Assembly (NCBI GenBank): GCA_913057815.1
Contig: CAJXOV010000198.1
Coordinates: forward strand, 1-5,381
Length of the DNA: 5,381 nucleotides
Direction of reading: 5' to 3'
DNA from: an uncultured Flavobacteriales bacterium
Lineage (GTDB): Bacteria; Bacteroidota; Bacteroidia; Flavobacteriales_D; Sanyastnellaceae
The notes beneath the pieces were generated by a model. That model saw only the letters and a program-made list of their open reading frames with translations, was not told the origin of the DNA and searched no databases. This document shows positions 5,338 to 5,381 of the stretch, piece after piece. Made by a program: the position numbers and the translations under genes. How positions within the stretch are numbered: position 1 is the stretch's first letter; the number at the start of each line of letters is the position of its first letter.

Positions 5338-5381
5338 CTGTCTCTTATACACATCTCCGAGCCCACGAGACCTCTCTACAT
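5338..5381 (+). other. Illumina Nextera adapter read-through (non-genomic)
   Basis: The contig end is synthetic. CTGTCTCTTATACACATCT (5338-5356) is the Tn5 mosaic end used in Nextera libraries, CCGAGCCCACGAGAC (5357-5371) is the read-2 adapter, CTCTCTAC (5372-5379) equals the N707 i7 index, and AT (5380-5381) begins the P7 flow-cell sequence. It should be trimmed. Genomic DNA ends at about 5337. Confidence 0.98.

Noticed and set aside
5338..5356. Natural Tn5/IS50 transposon end
   Set aside because: The 19-bp mosaic end is followed directly by synthetic adapter, index and P7 bases, so it comes from library preparation and not from a resident transposon.

Overview
This is one end of a draft-assembly contig from an AT-rich bacterium, most probably a member of the Bacteroidota (a Cytophagia- or Flavobacteriia-like organism). 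The evidence for that is the low GC content judged by eye, starts without Shine-Dalgarno sites, a Crp/Fnr regulator of the type common in that phylum, a DUF4386 membrane protein, and intergenic spaces filled with short GC-rich palindromes and TTCGACAA/GCTCAG-type dispersed repeats. No gene here pins the genus.

Layout. Bases 1-72 hold the last 23 codons of an unrecognised gene. Bases 73-260 are non-coding and repeat-rich. An apparently intact IS1595-family insertion sequence (about 261-1223, transposase on the minus strand) sits between GC-rich palindromes, and a second repeat patch follows (1222-1393). Next comes a compact plus-strand cluster of three small unassigned genes. The first (frame running to 1848) has an EF-Tu-domain-2-like motif but no usable ATG. 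The second (1845-2369) has two N-terminal membrane helices followed by a soluble domain. The third (2376-2786) is a small cytoplasmic protein. A Crp/Fnr-family regulator (2815-3396) follows 28 bp later and converges, 5 bp apart, on a DUF4386 membrane protein (3402-4118, minus). Upstream of that, also on the minus strand, is a PF11449-like 10-TM metal exporter (4292 onward) whose N-terminus is cut off by the contig end.

The last 44 bases (5338-5381) are not genomic. They are Illumina Nextera read-through: mosaic end, adapter, an 8-base index matching N707, and the first two bases of the P7 sequence. An in-frame stop inside the adapter makes the exporter look like a complete 338-residue protein when it is really 5'-truncated.

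Functionally, the best-supported parts are the transposase, the regulator, the DUF4386 protein and the exporter. The regulator/DUF4386 pair may be a regulator and its target, but that rests on position only. The three-gene cluster beside the IS looks like acquired accessory DNA (short coupled genes of unknown function, AT-rich, repeat-flanked). It is the most likely place for undescribed biology, possibly immunity-type or orphan genes, but the sequence alone does not show a function.
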